Of a DNA stretch of 64,000 nucleotides, positions 53,109-62,086 are shown one piece after another; position 1 is the first letter of the stretch, and each line of letters starts with the position of its first letter. The stretch is taken from contig NZ_BJND01000004.1 in assembly GCF_006539505.1 (NCBI RefSeq), positions 186,001 through 250,000 of the forward strand, in the 5' to 3' direction. Below the pieces are notes generated by a model, which was not told the origin of the DNA, did no database searches, and worked only from the letters and a program-made list of their open reading frames with translations. The position numbers and the translations under genes were made by a program. Source of the DNA: Streptomyces spinoverrucosus (GTDB lineage Bacteria > Actinomycetota > Actinomycetes > Streptomycetales > Streptomycetaceae).

Positions 53109-54113
53109 ATGCGCATCGGAATCCTCGGCCTCGGCCGCATCGGCGCCTTCCACGCCGAAACCCTCTCCGGACTCGACGCGGTCGAGTCGCTCGTCCTCGC
53201 CGACCCGTTCGCGGACGCGGCCAAGGCCGCCGCCGAGCGGTTCGGGGCCGAGGTCGCCGACTCGCCCGAGGCCGTGCTGGCCGCCGGGATCGACGGCGTG
53301 GTGATCGCCGCCGCGACCGACGCCCATCCCGACCTCATCCTCGCCGCGGTGAACGCGGGCGTGCCCGCGTTCTGCGAGAAGCCCGTCGCCCGCACCATCG
53401 CCGAAAGCGTCGCGGTGCTGAAGGCCGTCGAGGGCCGGGACGTGCCGGTGCAGATCGGCTACAACCGCCGCTTCGACGCCGGGTTCGTCGCCGCGCGGGA
53501 CGCCGTGCTCGCCGGAGAGCTGGGCAAGCTGCACACCGTACGGTCGACCACCCTGGACCCGGCGCCGCCGCCGGCCGCGTACATCGCCGCCTCCGGCGGC
53601 ATCTTCCGCGACTGCTCCGTGCACGACTTCGACATCATCCGCTGGGTGACGGGCCACGAGGTGACCGAGGTGTACGCCGTCGGCGGCAACCGGGGCGCGC
53701 AGTACATCGCGGAGGCGGGTGACGCCGACACCACGGGCGCGCTGCTCACGCTGGACGACGGCACGATCGCGGTGATCTCCAACAGCCGTCACAACGGCCG
53801 GGGTTACGACGTACGGATGGAGCTGCACGGCTTTGCGGACTCGATCGCCGTCGGCCTGGAGGACAAGCTGCCGCTGCGGTCGGTGGAGCCCGGCGTGACC
53901 TTCCCGGCGGGTACCCCGCACGACTTCTTCATGGACCGCTTCACCGCGGCCTACCGCGCCGAACTCACCGCGTTCACCGAGGTCGTCGCGGGCAGCCGGC
54001 CCTCGCCGTGCACGGTCGCGGACGCGTTGGAGGCGGGCTGGATCGCGGAGGCGTGCACGCTGTCGTTGCAGGAGCACCGGCCCGTTCGCATCGAGGAGGT
54101 CCGCGCCGTCTGA
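53109..54113 (+). CDS. Inositol 2-dehydrogenase-like Gfo/Idh oxidoreductase
   Basis: A 334-residue NAD-dependent dehydrogenase closest in pattern to myo-inositol 2-dehydrogenase (IolG). Motifs: RIGILGLGRIGAFHAETL (about 2-19), catalytic Lys in FCEKPVARTI (about 91-100), substrate segment GGIFRDCSVHDFDIIRWVTG with the catalytic Asp and His, and GYNRRFDAGF. AAGGAG lies 9 bases before the ATG. It is the third gene of the dioxygenase-SDR operon. myo-Inositol, scyllo-inositol or a related cyclitol is the likely substrate; specificity must be tested. Confidence 0.9.
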   Translation: MRIGILGLGRIGAFHAETLSGLDAVESLVLADPFADAAKAAAERFGAEVADSPEAVLAAGIDGVVIAAATDAHPDLILAAVNAGVPAFCEKPVARTIAESVAVLKAVEGRDVPVQIGYNRRFDAGFVAARDAVLAGELGKLHTVRSTTLDPAPPPAAYIAASGGIFRDCSVHDFDIIRWVTGHEVTEVYAVGGNRGAQYIAEAGDADTTGALLTLDDGTIAVISNSRHNGRGYDVRMELHGFADSIAVGLEDKLPLRSVEPGVTFPAGTPHDFFMDRFTAAYRAELTAFTEVVAGSRPSPCTVADALEAGWIAEACTLSLQEHRPVRIEEVRAV

Positions 54114-54114
54114 C

Positions 54115-55497
54115 TCAGTGGTGGAACGCCGGCTGCTGCGCCACGGCCGCAGTCGGCGCCTCGGTGAGCCGGCCGACGGCGGTGCGCAGGTCGCCCGCGA
54201 GGAGTGCGATCTTGTCGTAGCCGGTGCCGTGCCGGACCAGGACGCGCTGCACGACGGTGTCCTCGCGGCCGAGGGCGAGCGGATACGCGGGGACCTGCCA
54301 GCCGCGGCGGCGCAGCTGGTCGGTGACGTCGTACAGCGTGAAGGGGCTCGCGTCGGGCTCGGTCAGCGTCCACGTCACGGCGGGCAGGGCGCCGTGGCCG
54401 TCGTAGAGGACGGTGAAGGGGCCCAGGGCGGTGACCTGTTCGGCCAGCATTCCGGCCGTGGCCGCGCAGGCGCCGTGCACCTTCGTGTAGCCCTCGCGGC
54501 CCAGGCGCAGCAGGTTGTAGTACTGGGCGATCACCTCGCCGCCGGTGCGGGAGAAGTTCAGGGCGAAGGTGGGCATGTCGCCGCCGAGGTAGGAGACGCG
54601 GAAGATCAGGTCCTCGGGGAGCAGGTCGGGTGAGCGCCAGACCACCCAGCCGACGCCGAGGGGGGCCATGCCGTACTTGTGGCCCGAGACGTTGATGGAG
54701 GCGACGCGGGGCAGCCGGAAGTCCCACACCAGGTCGGGCTGGAGGAACGGGGCGACGAAGCCGCCGCCGGCCGCGTCGACGTGCACGGGGATGTCGAGGC
54801 CGGTGTCCGCCTGGATGCGGTCGAGTTCGGCGGCGATCTCGGCGACGGGCTCGTAGACGCAGGTGTAGGTGACGCCGAGGATCGCCACGACGCCGATGGT
54901 GTTCTCGTCGACGTACTCCCGCAGTTGGTGCGGGCGCAGTCCCAAGGCGTCCGCCTCCAGTGGGACTTGGCGCAGCTCCACGTCGAAGTAGCGGGCGAAC
55001 TTCTCCCAGCAGACCTGGACCGGCCCGACGACCAGGTTGGGCCGGTCGGCGGGTTGGCCCGCGGCGCGGCGGCGTTCGCGCCAGCGCCACTTCAGGGCGA
55101 GGCCGCCGAGCATGCAGGCCTCGCTGGAGCCGGTGGTGGAGCAGCCGAGGGTGGTGGCTCCGTCCGGGGCGTTCCACAGGTCGGCGAGCATATGGACGCA
55201 GCGGTTCTCGATCTCGGCGGTCTGCGGGTACTCGTCCTTGTCGACCATGTTCGTGCCGAGGCAGTCGTCCATCAGCTGGTGCACCTCGGGCTCCGCCCAG
55301 GTGGTGCAGAAGGTCGCCAGGTTCTGCGAGGCGTTGCCGTCCAGGCTCAGCTCGTCGTGGATCAGGGCCCGGACCGCGCGGGCGTCGGACACGCTCTCGG
55401 GCATCCGGTACTTCGGCAGCGACCGCTCGCTGATGGGCAGCGTGTACACGTCGTCCAGGGGGCCCGGCGCCGGGCGGCCGGTCTGGTGCAGGGCCAT
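54115..55497 (-). CDS. Glutamate decarboxylase-like PLP enzyme
   Basis: A 460-residue group II PLP-dependent decarboxylase. The cofactor Lys is in NVSGHKYGMAPLGVGWVVWR, the Asp for the pyridine nitrogen in PVHVDAAGGGFVAPF, and TTGSSEACMLGGLALKWRWR and NLATFCTTWAEPEVHQLM match bacterial GadB. It would convert glutamate to GABA. The APC permease of the ACT/GABA branch is elsewhere in the window (25151) and not linked. ATG at 55497 is the start, as homology begins there; a GGGGG lies upstream. It is convergent with the inositol dehydrogenase gene, 1 base apart. A long hairpin and a tandem repeat array precede it. Confidence 0.92.
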   Translation of the reverse strand: MALHQTGRPAPGPLDDVYTLPISERSLPKYRMPESVSDARAVRALIHDELSLDGNASQNLATFCTTWAEPEVHQLMDDCLGTNMVDKDEYPQTAEIENRCVHMLADLWNAPDGATTLGCSTTGSSEACMLGGLALKWRWRERRRAAGQPADRPNLVVGPVQVCWEKFARYFDVELRQVPLEADALGLRPHQLREYVDENTIGVVAILGVTYTCVYEPVAEIAAELDRIQADTGLDIPVHVDAAGGGFVAPFLQPDLVWDFRLPRVASINVSGHKYGMAPLGVGWVVWRSPDLLPEDLIFRVSYLGGDMPTFALNFSRTGGEVIAQYYNLLRLGREGYTKVHGACAATAGMLAEQVTALGPFTVLYDGHGALPAVTWTLTEPDASPFTLYDVTDQLRRRGWQVPAYPLALGREDTVVQRVLVRHGTGYDKIALLAGDLRTAVGRLTEAPTAAVAQQPAFHH

Positions 55498-55531
55498 CGA
55501 GTCGAACCCCCGGTCGTGGGACGGCACGGCG

Positions 55532-55594
55532 GGGAGGCCGGGGCGAGTACCCGAGCGGCACATGTGAGGGACAGCGACTCGCGCCCGGCCTCCC
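55532..55594 (-). promoter_or_regulatory. Long imperfect hairpin upstream of the gad-like gene
   Basis: GGGAGGCCGGGGCGAGT (55532-55548) pairs with ACTCGCGCCCGGCCTCCC (55577-55594) with one or two interruptions. On the minus strand the hairpin ends 34 bases before the start codon, so it could be a 5'-leader structure or terminate read-through from the GNAT gene. Confidence 0.5.
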
Positions 55595-55599
55595 TCAGT

Positions 55600-55948
55600 C
55601 GGCAATCTCGCACACACCCCGCACCCGCGCCCGCCGAGACACCCGGACGACGGCACCGGACCCACCCACCCGGCCGCGCCCGGAGTCGGCGCCCTCCCCA
55701 CACGCACCGCAGCCGCGCCCGCCCAGGACACCCGGATCACCCGCCGCGCCCGCAATCGGCACCCTGCCGCACACGGCACGCACCGCGCCCGCCCAAGACA
55801 CCCGGATCACCCGACCGTGCCCGCAATCGGCACCCCGCCCCACACGGCACACACCCGCGCCCGCGCCCGCCCAAGGCACGCGGATCACCGCACCGCGCCC
55901 ACCCACCCGGCCGAGCCCGCAATCGGCAACCCCGCCCCACACGGCAAA
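55600..55948. repeat. Imperfect intergenic tandem repeat array, about four units
   Basis: Units share CGCGCCCGCCCAAGACACCC, GGATCACC and GCAATCGGCAcc...CACACGGCA. The GCAATCGGCA core occurs at 55752, 55823 and 55919, and a degenerate version near 55683. Period is about 70-71 bp in the middle, and longer (about 96-105 bp) in the outer units, which carry an extra CCCACCCACCCGGCC block. The array fills the gap between the GNAT gene and the gad-like gene and has no convincing coding frame. Confidence 0.85.
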
Positions 55949-55950
55949 CC

Positions 55951-56883
55951 TCACGGCGCCGACAGCACCAACCGCCGGGCGAAGTTCCGGTACCCGAGGC
56001 GGTCGAACGCGGCGGCCATCGGTCGGTTCGGCAGGTCCGTGTCCGCCCGGACGACCTCGGCGCCCGCCTCCTCCGCGAGGATGCGGGTGATCTCGGTGAG
56101 CAGGTCGTCGACGTAGCCGTGGCCCCGCTGCTCGGGCAGCACGCCGAGGTAGCCGACGACGTGCGAGCCGGTGTTGCGGGAGGGCAGCGCGAAGCCGACC
56201 GTGCGGCCGTCGGCGTCTTCGGCGACCCGCCACCAGGAGCGCTCGCCCGGCATCGAGTCACGGTAGAACGCGACGTCGGCCCGGGCCTGCGCCTGAGCGC
56301 CCACCGTGTCGGCCCCCGCACGTGACGCGGCGTCGAGCGTGCCGTCGAGGACCCGGCGGAACAGGTCGACGAACACCTCGTCGTCGGCCTCGTGGCGGAA
56401 GCGCAACCGGCGGGGCGGCGCCGGCACGCCGCTCTCGCGGGTCCACTCGTAGCGCAGCCGTTCGACCGACACGGTGAGCCCGGCGCGCCGGGCCGCCTCC
56501 TGCCGCCAGCCGAGGTCGGCGACGGCGTCCGGCCGCTCCCGCCAGTCGGCGGGCAGCAGTATGTGGAAGTCCGGGAGCGTTCCCTCGAAGGTGGCGTGGG
56601 CCGCCGTAAGGAGACCGGCAGCGAAGTCCGTCCGCCCGTCGGACGCGACGGCGCTGAGGGTGTCGAGCGCGCCGGGCCGCGCGTCACCGGGGTTGCCCCA
56701 CCACAGCGCGACGGCGTGCAGCTCACCGGCCTCCTCCGCGACCCACGTCCACTCCGGCCGGTACTCCCCCTTGGCGAGCCCCTCCCGGTAGGCGTCCGCA
56801 GAGGCCCAGACGCCGAGCTGGCCGGCGGGCAGCAACGCGAGGACGCGGGGCAGGTCGGACTCGGCCAGGGTGCGGAAGATCAC
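55951..56883 (-). CDS. GNAT-family N-acetyltransferase, two-domain
   Basis: A 310-residue protein with two GNAT-like halves. The C-terminal half has the acetyl-CoA loop region VVGYLGVLPEQRGHGYVDDL (the Q/RxxGxG/A-like signature EQRGHGY) and ADTDLPNRPMAAAFDRLGYR, which is typical of the family. The N-terminal half is more diverged. GTG at 56883 is preceded by GGAGG and starts the domain (VIFRTLAESDLPRV); longer starts upstream lack coding character. It is upstream of the repeat array and the gad-like gene. Substrate unknown. Confidence 0.87.
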   Translation of the reverse strand: MIFRTLAESDLPRVLALLPAGQLGVWASADAYREGLAKGEYRPEWTWVAEEAGELHAVALWWGNPGDARPGALDTLSAVASDGRTDFAAGLLTAAHATFEGTLPDFHILLPADWRERPDAVADLGWRQEAARRAGLTVSVERLRYEWTRESGVPAPPRRLRFRHEADDEVFVDLFRRVLDGTLDAASRAGADTVGAQAQARADVAFYRDSMPGERSWWRVAEDADGRTVGFALPSRNTGSHVVGYLGVLPEQRGHGYVDDLLTEITRILAEEAGAEVVRADTDLPNRPMAAAFDRLGYRNFARRLVLSAP

Positions 56884-57026
56884 GGGGCCTCCGGGGTCGG
56901 CGCGGGGTGTGCGCCATTGTCGCGTGCCGATGAGCGGTGCCCGCAACTGGTTTGTCACGCAGGTGCGTAGACGCGGCGTATCGCCAAGGCCTACGGTCCC
57001 GGAGCAGCCAAGCCCTGGAGTGCCGG

Positions 57027-57980
57027 ATGCGCCGTAGCGCCTCGCCCCTCTCCCTGGTCCTGCTGGGCCTGGGTGTCTTCCTGCTCGTGCTCGCGCCGAT
57101 GCTCGCGTGGTACGTCAAACCGCGCGCGGCCGTGAACCCGGTCGACATCGACGTGACCGCCGTCTACAAGGGCACGGGCAGCTATTTCGACGTCGAGGAG
57201 ACCGAGACGGTCCACGACCGGCCGATCACCGTCACCCAGCGGGTGCGCGGCGACGTCGGCGACAGCGAGCGCAGCGGTCGCGCGGTGTGGGACGTGGTCA
57301 CCACGGTCGACACGGAGAAGTCGCTGCCCGCCGCCGACCCGCACGACGCGCTGGACTTCTCGACCGCCCGCTGGGTCACCGACCGCCGCAGCAACCGGCC
57401 CGCGCACTGTTGCCAGGAGCAGCCGTACCACGAGGGCGAGGCCTACCTGAAGTTCCCGTTCGACGTGCAGAAACGCCCGTACCGCTGGTGGGACAGCCAG
57501 CTCGGCTCGACGGTCACCCTCTCCTACCGGGGCACCGAGAAGATCCGCGGCTACCAGGGGTACGTCTTCACGGGCACCGTCCCGCCCACGAAGATCGGCA
57601 CCCGCCAGGTGCCGGGCGCGCTCGTGGGGCGGCCCGGGGCCTCCCAGGTGTTCGCCGAGGAGTGGTACTCCAACCACGGCATCAAACTGGTCGTCGACCA
57701 GGCCACGGGCCGTGTCCTGTACGCCCAGCTGGGCCCCCGCCAGACGCTGCGCGCTCCCGGCGCCGAGAAGGACGCCGTGGTGCTGCTGGACGTGAAGAAG
57801 CTCAGCCACACGCCGGACACGCAGAAGTTCGCGGTCGACAAGGCGAAGGCGGACAGCGCACAGCTGCGCGCGGTCGGCCGGACGGTACCGATCGGCGCCG
57901 CCGCCGCGGGCTTCGTACTCGCCGTCGTGGGCGGGGTGCTGGTGGTACGAGGGCGGAGGCAGCCCGCGGACGAGCAGTGA
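57027..57980 (+). CDS. DUF3068 / PorA-family membrane-anchored protein
   Basis: A 317-residue protein with an N-terminal signal-anchor (PLSLVLLGLGVFLLVLAPML), a large extracytoplasmic domain of beta character (VDIDVTAVYKGTGSYFD, YEGTEKIRGYQGYVF-like segments, WYSNHGIKLVVDQATGRVL), and a C-terminal helix (PIGAAAAGFVLAVVGGVLVV) with a basic tail. This is the layout of DUF3068 proteins, common in actinobacteria and of unknown function, often called PorA-family. A Cys pair (HCCQEQ) is notable. ATG at 57027 has GGAG 7 bases upstream. It is divergent from the GNAT gene. Confidence 0.88.
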   Translation: MRRSASPLSLVLLGLGVFLLVLAPMLAWYVKPRAAVNPVDIDVTAVYKGTGSYFDVEETETVHDRPITVTQRVRGDVGDSERSGRAVWDVVTTVDTEKSLPAADPHDALDFSTARWVTDRRSNRPAHCCQEQPYHEGEAYLKFPFDVQKRPYRWWDSQLGSTVTLSYRGTEKIRGYQGYVFTGTVPPTKIGTRQVPGALVGRPGASQVFAEEWYSNHGIKLVVDQATGRVLYAQLGPRQTLRAPGAEKDAVVLLDVKKLSHTPDTQKFAVDKAKADSAQLRAVGRTVPIGAAAAGFVLAVVGGVLVVRGRRQPADEQ

Positions 57981-58005
57981 CCGCTGCCCCACCCCGTACG
58001 GGCCG

Positions 58006-58914
58006 TCAGGCTCCGCAGGACCGCAGGAACTTGCGGGTGCGGACCGCGATCGGCAGCGGCTTGTCCGGCTCGCAGGGGTACATGTCCTGCTCGACGATCG
58101 CGAACAGTTCCACACCCAGTCCCTGAGCGGCCGTGAGGACCGGCCCCAACTCCGGTACGCCAGACGGCGGTTCGCACATCACGCCGCGCTGCACGGCCGG
58201 CCCGAACGGCACCTCGTTCGCGACGACGTCGGCGAGGATCTCGGGGTCGACCTGCTTGAGGTGCAGATAGCCGATGCGCTCGCCGTACGTCTCGATCAGC
58301 TTGACGCTGTCGCCGCCGCAGTAGGCGTAGTGCCCGGTGTCCAGGCAGAGGTTGACCAGCTCGGAGTCGGTGGAGTCGAGGAAACGCTCGACGTGGTCCT
58401 CGGTGTCGATGTGGGTGTCGGCGTGCGGGTGCACGACGATGTCGAGTCCGTACGTCTCCTTGACCTCGTGCCCGAGGCGTTCCATGCCCTTGGTCAGGTA
58501 CGCCCACTGCTCGGCCGTCAACTCCGGCGGCTCCAGGATCTCGGCGGTCTTGTCGTCGCGCCAGAACGACGGGATGACCACCAGGTGCCCCGCACCCATG
58601 GCCTGGGTGAGGGCGGCGACCTGGCTGACGTGCTCCCAGGTGGGCTCCCAGACGGACGGGCCGCGGTGCAGGCCGGTGAATACCGTGCCCGCCGAGACTT
58701 TCAGGTTCCGCTTGTTCACCTCGTCGGTGAGGCGGGCAGGGTCTGTCGGCAGATAGCCGTAGGGGCCCAGCTCGATCCACGAGTAGCCGGCCTCGGCGAC
58801 CTCGTCGAGGAAGCGTTCCCAGGGGACCTGCTGGGGGTCGTCGGGGAACCAGACGCCCCAGGAGTCCGGCGCCGAGCCGACCCGGATGCGGTCGAGGGCG
58901 GGGGTGTCGGCCAT
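58006..58914 (-). CDS. Sugar phosphate isomerase/epimerase-like TIM-barrel protein (IolE-like)
   Basis: A 302-residue xylose-isomerase-like TIM barrel. It opens with RVGSAPDSWGVWFPDD and EAGYSWIELGPYGYLP, and carries metal-ligand candidates in VHPHADTHIDTEDHV, LCLDTGHYAYCGGD and LHLKQVD, in the order seen in IolE/IolI-like enzymes of inositol breakdown. A dehydratase or epimerase step on a ketocyclitol or ketose is likely. It is the last gene of the sugar ABC operon; its ATG is one base from the ATPase stop, so the protein is made with the importer. Confidence 0.88.
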   Translation of the reverse strand: MADTPALDRIRVGSAPDSWGVWFPDDPQQVPWERFLDEVAEAGYSWIELGPYGYLPTDPARLTDEVNKRNLKVSAGTVFTGLHRGPSVWEPTWEHVSQVAALTQAMGAGHLVVIPSFWRDDKTAEILEPPELTAEQWAYLTKGMERLGHEVKETYGLDIVVHPHADTHIDTEDHVERFLDSTDSELVNLCLDTGHYAYCGGDSVKLIETYGERIGYLHLKQVDPEILADVVANEVPFGPAVQRGVMCEPPSGVPELGPVLTAAQGLGVELFAIVEQDMYPCEPDKPLPIAVRTRKFLRSCGA

Positions 58915-58915
58915 G

Positions 58916-59842
58916 TCAGGAGGTCCCTTCGGGAGAGGCGGGGTATGCGGGAGGGGCGGGTGAGGTCTTCACGGGCGCCGTGAGGTCCTCCTCCTCGGGG
59001 AGCTCCTCGACGTCCACGCCGCGCACCTGCGCCAACTCGTGCTTGAGCGCGGCGAGTTCCGCGCCGCCGGCCATGTGGTTGGTCAGTTCCTCCAGGCTGA
59101 CCTCGCTGCGGTCGGCGGAGAGTTCCAGCGTGCCCAGGCGCAGCACGCTGAAGTGGTCGCCGACCATGTACGCGTGGTGCGGGTTGTGGGTGATGAAGAT
59201 GACGCCGAGGCCGCGGTCGCGGGCGGCGGCGATGTACTTGAGGACCACGCCGGACTGCTTGACGCCGAGGGCGGCGGTCGGCTCGTCCAGGATCAGCACC
59301 CGGGCGCCGAAGTGGACGGCGCGGGCGATCGCGACGCACTGGCGCTGGCCGCCGGACAGCGTGCCGATGGGCTGCTCCAGGTCGTCGAGGACGATGCCCA
59401 TGGCGCGCAGTTCCTCGTCGGCGGTCTGCTTCATGCGGGCGATGTCGAGGCGGCGGACCGGCCAGGGGCCCTTGGTGAGCTCGGAGCCGAGGAAGAAGTT
59501 CCGCCACACCGGCATCAGCGGGACGGTCGCGAGGTCTTGGTAGACGGCGGCGATGCCCTTGTCGAGGGCCTCGCGCGGGGTGGAGAAGCGGACCGGCTCG
59601 CCGTCGACGAGGAACTCGCCCTCGGTGTGCTGGTGCAGCCCGGAGATGATCTTGATGAGGGTGGACTTGCCGGCGCCGTTGTCGCCGAGCACGCAGGTGA
59701 CCTTGCCGGGGTGGACGGCGAGGTCGACGCCGTGCAGGGCGCGGATGTTGCCGTAGGACTTGCCGGCGTTGCGGAGTTCGACGAGTGCCCCGTCCTGCTG
59801 GGGGGCGGTGTCCGGGAGCACGGCTCCGTGGGTGGTTGTCAT
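58916..59842 (-). CDS. Sugar ABC importer, ATP-binding protein
   Basis: A 308-residue single-cassette ATPase of the ribose/inositol (CUT2) importer type. Walker [10 protein letters not shown], signature [12 protein letters not shown], Walker [13 protein letters not shown] and the H-loop IFITHN are intact. CUT2 ATPases usually have two cassettes in about 500 residues; this one has one and would work as a homodimer. Start is ATG 59842 with GGAGGT 7 bases upstream; GTG at 59851 overlaps the permease stop but is too close to that ribosome-binding site. Third gene of the importer operon. Confidence 0.93.
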   Translation of the reverse strand: MTTTHGAVLPDTAPQQDGALVELRNAGKSYGNIRALHGVDLAVHPGKVTCVLGDNGAGKSTLIKIISGLHQHTEGEFLVDGEPVRFSTPREALDKGIAAVYQDLATVPLMPVWRNFFLGSELTKGPWPVRRLDIARMKQTADEELRAMGIVLDDLEQPIGTLSGGQRQCVAIARAVHFGARVLILDEPTAALGVKQSGVVLKYIAAARDRGLGVIFITHNPHHAYMVGDHFSVLRLGTLELSADRSEVSLEELTNHMAGGAELAALKHELAQVRGVDVEELPEEEDLTAPVKTSPAPPAYPASPEGTS

Positions 59843-59847
59843 GGCGG

Positions 59848-60927
59848 TCACCTCCGGGTCGCGGTGCGCTGCACCCACAGATTGATGAGGACGGCTCCGA
59901 GCAGCATCACACCGAGGAAGGCCTTGAACCAGTCGGGGTTCCATCCCGCGTAGACGATGCCCTGCTGGACCATGCCGAACATGAAGGCACCGAAGACCGG
60001 GCCGATGGCGGAGCCGTACCCGCCGGTGAGCAGGCAGCCGCCGATGACCGCCGCGGCGATGTAGATCAGCTCCTGGCCGACGCCCTCGCCGGACTGCACG
60101 GTGTTGAAGGAGAACAGCTGGTGCATGCCGACGAACCAGGCGCCGAAGCCGACCAGCATGAACAGGGTGATCTTGGTGAACTTCACCGGGACACCGACCG
60201 CGCGGGCGCTGTCCTTGTTGCCGCCGACGGCGAAGATCCAGTTGCCGTACTTGGTGCGCAGCAGCACCCAGGTGGCCAGGGCCGCGAAGACCAGCCACCA
60301 CACCACGGTGATCTTCACCTGGACGCCGCCGACGTCGAAGGACGAGGCGAACAGCGCCCTGGCCTGGTCGAAGCCGTCCATGTTGCTGATGTCGTCGGTG
60401 GCGACGTTTCCGGTCACCAGCTTGGTGACGGCGAGGTTGATGCCCTGGAGGATCAGGAAGGTGCCGAGGGTGACCAGGAAGCTCGGCAACCCGGTCTTCA
60501 CCAGCATCCAGCCGTTGAACGCGCCGACCGCCAGCGAGACCACGAGCGCGACGATCACGCCCATCCAGACGTTCAGGGTCAGCTGGTAGCTGAGCATGGC
60601 CGCGGTGAGCGCAGAGGTGATGACGGCGACACCGGCCGACAGATCGAACTCGCCGCCGATCATCAGCAGGGCGACCGGCAGGGCCATGATCCCGATGGTG
60701 GACGCCTGGTAGAGGACCGTGGCCATCGAGCTGCCCTGGCGGAGCGAGGGCGCGGCGATCAGGAAGAAGACGAACACGGCGACCGCGCCGAGGAAGACGC
60801 CGACCTCGGGCCGGGCGAGCAGCCTCAGCAGCAGGGGCCGCTCCCGGGTGCGTCCGTCGGTCTGCTTGGCGCCGGGGGCCGGCGGTGTGGTCACCGCCGG
60901 CGCAGCATGCTGGGTCATGCTCATCAC
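59848..60927 (-). CDS. Sugar ABC importer, permease (RbsC-like)
   Basis: A 359-residue membrane protein with about nine helices, of the branched-chain/ribose permease family. The signature [20 protein letters not shown] and [20 protein letters not shown] (the EAA-like cytoplasmic loop with N-x-x-A-A-R) identify it. GTG at 60927 overlaps the binding-protein stop (GTGA), while ATG at 60924 is an alternative with AAGGGG upstream. It takes up a sugar or cyclitol with the ATPase and lipoprotein of the same operon. Confidence 0.94.
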   Translation of the reverse strand: MMSMTQHAAPAVTTPPAPGAKQTDGRTRERPLLLRLLARPEVGVFLGAVAVFVFFLIAAPSLRQGSSMATVLYQASTIGIMALPVALLMIGGEFDLSAGVAVITSALTAAMLSYQLTLNVWMGVIVALVVSLAVGAFNGWMLVKTGLPSFLVTLGTFLILQGINLAVTKLVTGNVATDDISNMDGFDQARALFASSFDVGGVQVKITVVWWLVFAALATWVLLRTKYGNWIFAVGGNKDSARAVGVPVKFTKITLFMLVGFGAWFVGMHQLFSFNTVQSGEGVGQELIYIAAAVIGGCLLTGGYGSAIGPVFGAFMFGMVQQGIVYAGWNPDWFKAFLGVMLLGAVLINLWVQRTATRR

Positions 60928-61928
60928 CGGGTCCCCTTCGCGGCGAACTCGGCGATCCGCTCGACGTTGGACCGGTCGACGAACGCCGGACCGGTCAGCA
61001 CCGGCTGCTCACCGCCGCCGCTGTAGTTGCCGTTGTTCTTGTAGAGCCACAGCCCGTCGACAGCCAGGTACCCCTGCAGATAGGGCTGCTGGTCCACGGC
61101 GAACTGGATGTCGCCGCGCTGGATGGCGCCGGTCAGGTCCTTGTTGAGGTCGAAGGTGGCGACCTTGGCCTTGCTGCCCGCCTCGGACACCGACTGCACT
61201 GCGGTCAGCGCGAAGGGGGCGCCGAGGGCGACGACGTAGTCGATGGCGCTGTCCTGCTTCAGCTTGGCGGTGATCGTCGCCTTCACGGACGGCATGTCGG
61301 TGCCGTTGACGTTCAGGGTCTCCGTGGTGCCCTCGAACGTCTTCTTCACCCCGTCGCAGCGCTGGGTGAGGCCGATGTTGCCCTGCTCCTGGATGACGCA
61401 GACGGCTTTCTTCGCGCCCTCCTCGTTGAGCCGCTTGCCGAGCGCTTCTCCGGCCACGGTCTCGTCCTGCCCGAAGAACTCCAGCAGGCCGAGCTGCTTC
61501 CAGTCGCTCAGGCCGGAGTTCAGGCCGACGACGGGTATGCCCGCCTGCTCGGCCTTGCCGAGGACGTCCTTCAGGGCGTCCGGCTTGGCGAGGGTGACGG
61601 CGATGCCGTCGACCTTCTGGTCGATGGCGTTCTGCACCAGGTTGGCCTGGTTGCCGGCGTTGGGGTCGGCGGAGTAGACGAGCTTGACGTTGTCCTTGGC
61701 GGCGGCGGCCTCGGCGCCCTTGCGGACGATGTCCCAGAAGGTGTCGCCGGGCGCCTGGTGGGTGACGAGCGCGACCGTCATTTGGGGCGTGGTGGCCTTG
61801 CCCGCCGAGGCACCGTCCGCTCCCTCCTCGGCCTTCTTGCCGCCGGAGCCGCTGGAGCAGCCGGCGAGGACCAGGGCCGCCGCCGCTGCCACGGCCAGGG
61901 CGGAGGTGATTCTGCGAGAGCGGTCCAT
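60924..61928 (-). CDS. Sugar ABC importer, substrate-binding lipoprotein
   Basis: A 334-residue exported lipoprotein with lipobox LVLAGC (Cys about 24) and a periplasmic-binding-protein-4 fold: [60 protein letters not shown] and [20 protein letters not shown]. This class binds ribose, inositol, rhizopine and similar compounds. It is the first gene of the importer-TIM barrel operon and is divergent from a GntR regulator; a TTGACA-N17-TTTGAT promoter lies 50-80 bases upstream. Confidence 0.94.
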   Translation of the reverse strand: MDRSRRITSALAVAAAAALVLAGCSSGSGGKKAEEGADGASAGKATTPQMTVALVTHQAPGDTFWDIVRKGAEAAAAKDNVKLVYSADPNAGNQANLVQNAIDQKVDGIAVTLAKPDALKDVLGKAEQAGIPVVGLNSGLSDWKQLGLLEFFGQDETVAGEALGKRLNEEGAKKAVCVIQEQGNIGLTQRCDGVKKTFEGTTETLNVNGTDMPSVKATITAKLKQDSAIDYVVALGAPFALTAVQSVSEAGSKAKVATFDLNKDLTGAIQRGDIQFAVDQQPYLQGYLAVDGLWLYKNNGNYSGGGEQPVLTGPAFVDRSNVERIAEFAAKGTR

Positions 61929-61979
61929 CTTTCCTGCACCTCACTGTGCGATGGGGGGAAAGGCTGTCGTTGGGACGGG

Positions 61980-62008
61980 ATCAAATCCCCTGGCGCGCCC
62001 ACTGTCAA
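61980..62008 (-). promoter_or_regulatory. Promoter of the sugar importer operon
   Basis: On the minus strand TTGACA (62003-62008) and TTTGAT (61980-61985) are separated by 17 bases, a good vegetative sigma-factor promoter. The predicted transcript would have a 5' leader of about 45 bases. Confidence 0.65.
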
Positions 62009-62009
62009 T

Positions 62010-62059
62010 ACTTTGTTAAGACATCATTTCACAAGCAGGTCCTAATGTAAGAACAAAGT
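62010..62059. promoter_or_regulatory. Inverted repeat between importer operon and GntR gene
   Basis: ACTTTGTTAAGACA (62010-62023) and TGTAAGAACAAAGT (62046-62059) are inverted copies matching at 11 of 14 positions. The left arm adjoins the importer -35, the right arm ends 27 bases before the GntR start. It fits a pair of binding sites for the GntR protein controlling both directions. Confidence 0.6.
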
Positions 62060-62086
62060 GCTACGGTGTGGGCCGGGAGGGACGCC

